Assembly (NCBI GenBank): GCA_937876385.1
Contig: CALFHQ010000368.1
Coordinates: 1 to 8,274, forward strand
Length of the DNA stretch: 8,274 nt
Source: an uncultured Pseudomonadota bacterium
Lineage (GTDB): Bacteria; Myxococcota_A; UBA9042; CAIXZC01
Reading direction: 5' to 3'
Under the pieces are notes generated by a model. That model was not told the DNA's origin. It searched no databases and saw only the letters and a list, made by a program, of their open reading frames with translations. Positions 6,147 to 8,274 of this stretch are shown piece by piece (within the stretch, counting starts at the first letter, position 1; every line of letters starts with the position of its first letter). Position numbers and translations under genes: made by a program.

Positions 6147-8030
6147 CTAATGGCAAGGAACCCCTTGAGGTAGACAGGCTGTCATGTGGCAGACGGTGGC
6201 GGTGTATGGCCAAACTGTTTCTCGGTCAATAATACCACATCTGTTGTAGCCGTAGGGACAATCCCAGTCGGTCTCCCACGATCCATAATCGCTGCATTGA
6301 GCGCCCATCATGAAGCCATTTGTTGGAACTACGTCGTGAAGACAGAACCCGTAGTCCACTTCAGCCCAACCTGATCCTGTGATAACGCATGCGCTGTTAT
6401 TTGAGCAACAACTGTTGGCCGCCAAACTCCCACATTTAAAGAAGCCTTTGTCAGCGATCCCATCATTGTCGTTATCGCAGTATGGTCCCTCGAGCTCGCA
6501 CTGGGAACTGCAGCCATCAGCGGGCATTGTGTTGTTATCGTCACAGGCTTCCCCTGCTTCAATAATCCCATTGCCACAAATTGCCTCGGTTTGGCAGGAA
6601 CTGCTACATCCATCGCCATTCTCCAAGTTGCCATCATCGCATGCTTCATCTCCTGACACTACACCATCACCGCACCAGCAGTCCTTGGAGCAGTTCGTAT
6701 TGTCCTCATGACCATTGCACTGCGAATCCCCGCAGTAGCAGTCGTGGCTGCAGGTGTCACTGTCCTCGAAACCTCCAAAACAAAGGCCGTCGCCACAGAA
6801 ACAGTCGGTGGGGCAGTCGGCGTTGTCCTCAAAGATATCGAAGCAGTACGTGTCCCCGCAGAAGCAGTCAGACGGGCAGATTTCATTATTCTCGGCATAT
6901 TCATCGCAGACGCCATCGTTGCAGAAACAATCCGCAGGACAGTTCTCGTTGGTCTCATAGTTGACCATGCATTCGCCATCACCGCAGTAGCAATCTGCCG
7001 GGCAGGTATCGTTGAGTTCGTCATCTCCGAGGCATTGACCGTCGCCACAGTGGCAATCTGCCGGACAGGTATCGAAAACCTCAGGATCCAGACAGGTTCC
7101 ATCACCACAGAAACAGTCGGCAGGACAACTCTCGTTGGTCTCGCCATCTGCACAGATTTCATCACCGCAGTAGCAGTCCGCAGGACATGACTCCTTGTCT
7201 TCGAATTGGCCGCAGACACCATCTCCGCAGAAACAATCGGCAGAGCAGGTAACCGAGTCCTCGAAAGAAACCCAGGAAGGGACGGTGTCTGGGCGACCAT
7301 CAAAACAGAAGCCATCGCCACAGTAACAATCAGAGGGACATCTGAAGTTGTCCTCGAAGGCGACCAGGCAAAGACCATCTCCGCACAAACAATCCGCAGG
7401 GCACGTCTCGTTGTCCTCGAACAACGACAGATCGCATGTGCCATCACCACACAAGTCGCAAACTCCACAATCATCCGGGCAGGATTCACAGTCCTCGAGA
7501 TCATCGCATGTACCGTTCCCGCACAGCACACAGATACCGCAATCAGCAGAGCAAATATCACAGTCTTCTGCCGGGTCGCAAACCCCGTCACCGCATACAA
7601 TACATTCCCCACAGTCGCTGGGACAGCTTCCGCAGTCTTCCCCCAATCCGCATGCTCCGTCACCGCACACACCGGTTCCCATGGACTGGGTAGAACAGTC
7701 AGTCAAACAGGTACCCTGGACGCAAAGACCACCCTCACAGCACCAACGCTGAGAAGGCTTTCCCTTGGTGATGCCACAATCATTACATTCGCCACAGGTT
7801 TCCTCTGGATCGCAAACTCCATCTTTGTTGCAGGAATCACTGGGGCAATCCACAGGACAGGTATCGTGGGTCTCACCCCCTTTGCAACGATCATCGCCAC
7901 ACTTGTCAGGCTTCAGTCCATCATGAAGGGTCTCAGTTGCCTGCTCTGGTTCCAAAGAACAGGAATAGGACAGAGTGGTCAACAGGATCAACGAGGCAAA
8001 CAAGATGCAAGCTCTTCTCGAAGGCAACAT
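6147..8030 (-). CDS. Very cysteine-rich repeat lipoprotein (CGDGxC repeats, DUF4215-type repeats)
   Basis: A 627-residue predicted surface lipoprotein with roughly 100 cysteines. The start at 8030 has TAAGGAG 5 nt upstream. The signal ends at the putative lipobox SYSC (Cys24). Two irregular units occupy residues 44-85, followed by a Cys-rich spacer. Residues 122-192 hold three 24-residue units with six cysteines (CGDGxC..EDC..CP.DCG.C). Residues 194-451 hold twelve units of mostly 20-22 residues with four cysteines (CGDGxC...CPADC). Residues 453-511 are two repeats of the DUF4215/myxobacterial disulfide type (GDEACDDGN, GDGCSSSC). A DNDNDGIAD motif at 519-527 resembles calcium-binding thrombospondin type 3 loops. 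The last ~100 residues form another Cys-rich domain that I do not recognise. Such arrays are usually extracellular and disulfide-bonded; an adhesive or structural role is inferred. No catalytic motif is seen. Confidence 0.9.
   Translation of the reverse strand: MLPSRRACILFASLILLTTLSYSCSLEPEQATETLHDGLKPDKCGDDRCKGGETHDTCPVDCPSDSCNKDGVCDPEETCGECNDCGITKGKPSQRWCCEGGLCVQGTCLTDCSTQSMGTGVCGDGACGLGEDCGSCPSDCGECIVCGDGVCDPAEDCDICSADCGICVLCGNGTCDDLEDCESCPDDCGVCDLCGDGTCDLSLFEDNETCPADCLCGDGLCLVAFEDNFRCPSDCYCGDGFCFDGRPDTVPSWVSFEDSVTCSADCFCGDGVCGQFEDKESCPADCYCGDEICADGETNESCPADCFCGDGTCLDPEVFDTCPADCHCGDGQCLGDDELNDTCPADCYCGDGECMVNYETNENCPADCFCNDGVCDEYAENNEICPSDCFCGDTYCFDIFEDNADCPTDCFCGDGLCFGGFEDSDTCSHDCYCGDSQCNGHEDNTNCSKDCWCGDGVVSGDEACDDGNLENGDGCSSSCQTEAICGNGIIEAGEACDDNNTMPADGCSSQCELEGPYCDNDNDGIADKGFFKCGSLAANSCCSNNSACVITGSGWAEVDYGFCLHDVVPTNGFMMGAQCSDYGSWETDWDCPYGYNRCGIIDRETVWPYTATVCHMTACLPQGVPCH
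6674..7667 (-). repeat. Cysteine repeat array, 15 units in two classes
   Basis: This part of the Cys-rich lipoprotein gene encodes units beginning at Cys122, 146, 170, 194, 216, 237, 268, 288, 308, 328, 349, 370, 391, 412 and 433. The first three have a period of 72 bp and six cysteines each. The next twelve have periods of mostly 60-66 bp and four cysteines each, except one unit lengthened to 93 bp. The DNA copies are diverged, so this is an amplified protein repeat and not a recent DNA expansion. Confidence 0.9.
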
Positions 8031-8039
8031 CGCTACTCC

Positions 8040-8273
8040 TTACTTGTGATGAAGACTAGGAACGCCCTTTTCATCTGGGACAAGGGACGAAAGAGCCATC
8101 CCCAACACCGACCCAGGATCGACACCAACCGGATGCATTAGATCAAGTCGTGCTTTCTTTCCAACCACCAAGAGGACAACACGGCCAGTGCGGGACCCAC
8201 TTTCCCATCGGCAGACTGGCCGGTCAAGCAGAATCTTGTGAAGCGGCAAGGGTGGTTCAACGGCACATTGCAC
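8040..8273 (-). CDS. Possible 3' end of an upstream gene running in from the window edge
   Basis: A leftward frame is open from the window edge to a TAA at 8042-8040, at least 77 codons. That stop overlaps the TAAGGAG ribosome binding site of the Cys-rich lipoprotein and lies 9 bp before its start, a spacing typical of an operon. The sequence is partly protein-like (GRVVLLVVGKKARLDLMHPV), alternating hydrophobic and charged, but I recognise no family and see no internal start with a good ribosome binding site. It could equally be an open leader region; if so, this stretch would hold the promoter of the lipoprotein gene, for which I see no clear -35/-10 pair. Confidence 0.35.
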   Translation of the reverse strand: MQCAVEPPLPLHKILLDRPVCRWESGSRTGRVVLLVVGKKARLDLMHPVGVDPGSVLGMALSSLVPDEKGVPSLHHK

Positions 8274-8274
8274 A

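Noticed and set aside
6130..6165. Possible hairpin around the stop codon of the Cys-rich gene
   Set aside because: Two 5-bp stem segments are separated by an asymmetric internal loop and no T tract follows, so it does not qualify as an intrinsic terminator.
6674..7667. Regular 60-72 bp repeats resembling a CRISPR array at first sight
   Set aside because: The periodicity is codon-based, the repeats are diverged, and they encode a continuous cysteine-rich protein.
6659..7672. Second long leftward frame of 337 codons within the Cys-rich gene
   Set aside because: A shifted reading of the same repeats, without signal peptide, start context or family resemblance.
7206..8141. Rightward open frame of 311 codons opposite the Cys-rich gene
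   Set aside because: It is the complement of the repeat array; its Ala/Ile/Thr/Val-rich sequence follows the repeat period, and the minus-strand gene explains the region fully.

Overview
This 8.3 kb window carries four convincing long genes, one short secreted-protein gene, a transposase remnant and possibly the end of a sixth gene. I cannot name the species. Three of the large products are predicted lipoproteins, two of them with an Asp/Glu-rich linker right after the lipobox. One has CGDGxC repeats followed by the GE.CDDGN..GDGCS..C repeat familiar from myxobacterial proteins. This combination, with the moderately high GC, points to a Myxococcota-like or other deltaproteobacterial-type Gram-negative bacterium. 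That assignment is inference from protein style, not from a marker gene.

Layout. (1) At 16-1803 on the minus strand is an S8 (subtilisin-like) protease lipoprotein with a complete catalytic triad. An in-frame TAG ends it 11 residues after the catalytic serine, which looks like a truncation. A good promoter lies just upstream at 1854-1883. (2) At 2119-2352 on the plus strand is a 77-residue exported protein. Its cysteines form a symmetrical C-x3-C-x3-C-x10-C-x3-C-x3-C pattern, followed by a Pro/Ala/Lys tail. (3) At about 2427-2560 on the minus strand is the last ~45 codons of an IS3-type transposase, a relic. (4) At 2652-4058 on the plus strand is a radical SAM protein of the kind with an N-terminal B12-binding-like domain; its cluster motif is CX4CX2C. 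(5) At 4087-5796 on the minus strand, convergent with (4), is a lipoprotein with an acidic repeat linker, two tandem 85-residue beta domains and a complete seven-bladed beta-propeller. (6) At 6147-8030 on the minus strand is a lipoprotein with about 100 cysteines. It has about 17 CGDGxC-type units of two kinds, two DUF4215-type repeats and a Cys-rich C-terminal domain. (7) An open frame runs in from the right edge and stops 9 bp before gene 6.

How they fit together. Genes 1, 5 and 6 look like envelope-surface proteins (protease, propeller, disulfide-rich array), and gene 2 is a small disulfide-rich exported protein. Nothing in the sequence ties them into one pathway. The strand changes and the long gaps (315, 299 and 350 bp) suggest mostly single-gene transcription units. 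The radical SAM enzyme is the only cytoplasmic enzyme; its substrate cannot be read from this window. I found no tRNA, rRNA, CRISPR array or convincing intrinsic terminator. The most unusual items are the twin-triplet cysteine miniprotein, the two-class cysteine repeat array and the interrupted protease.
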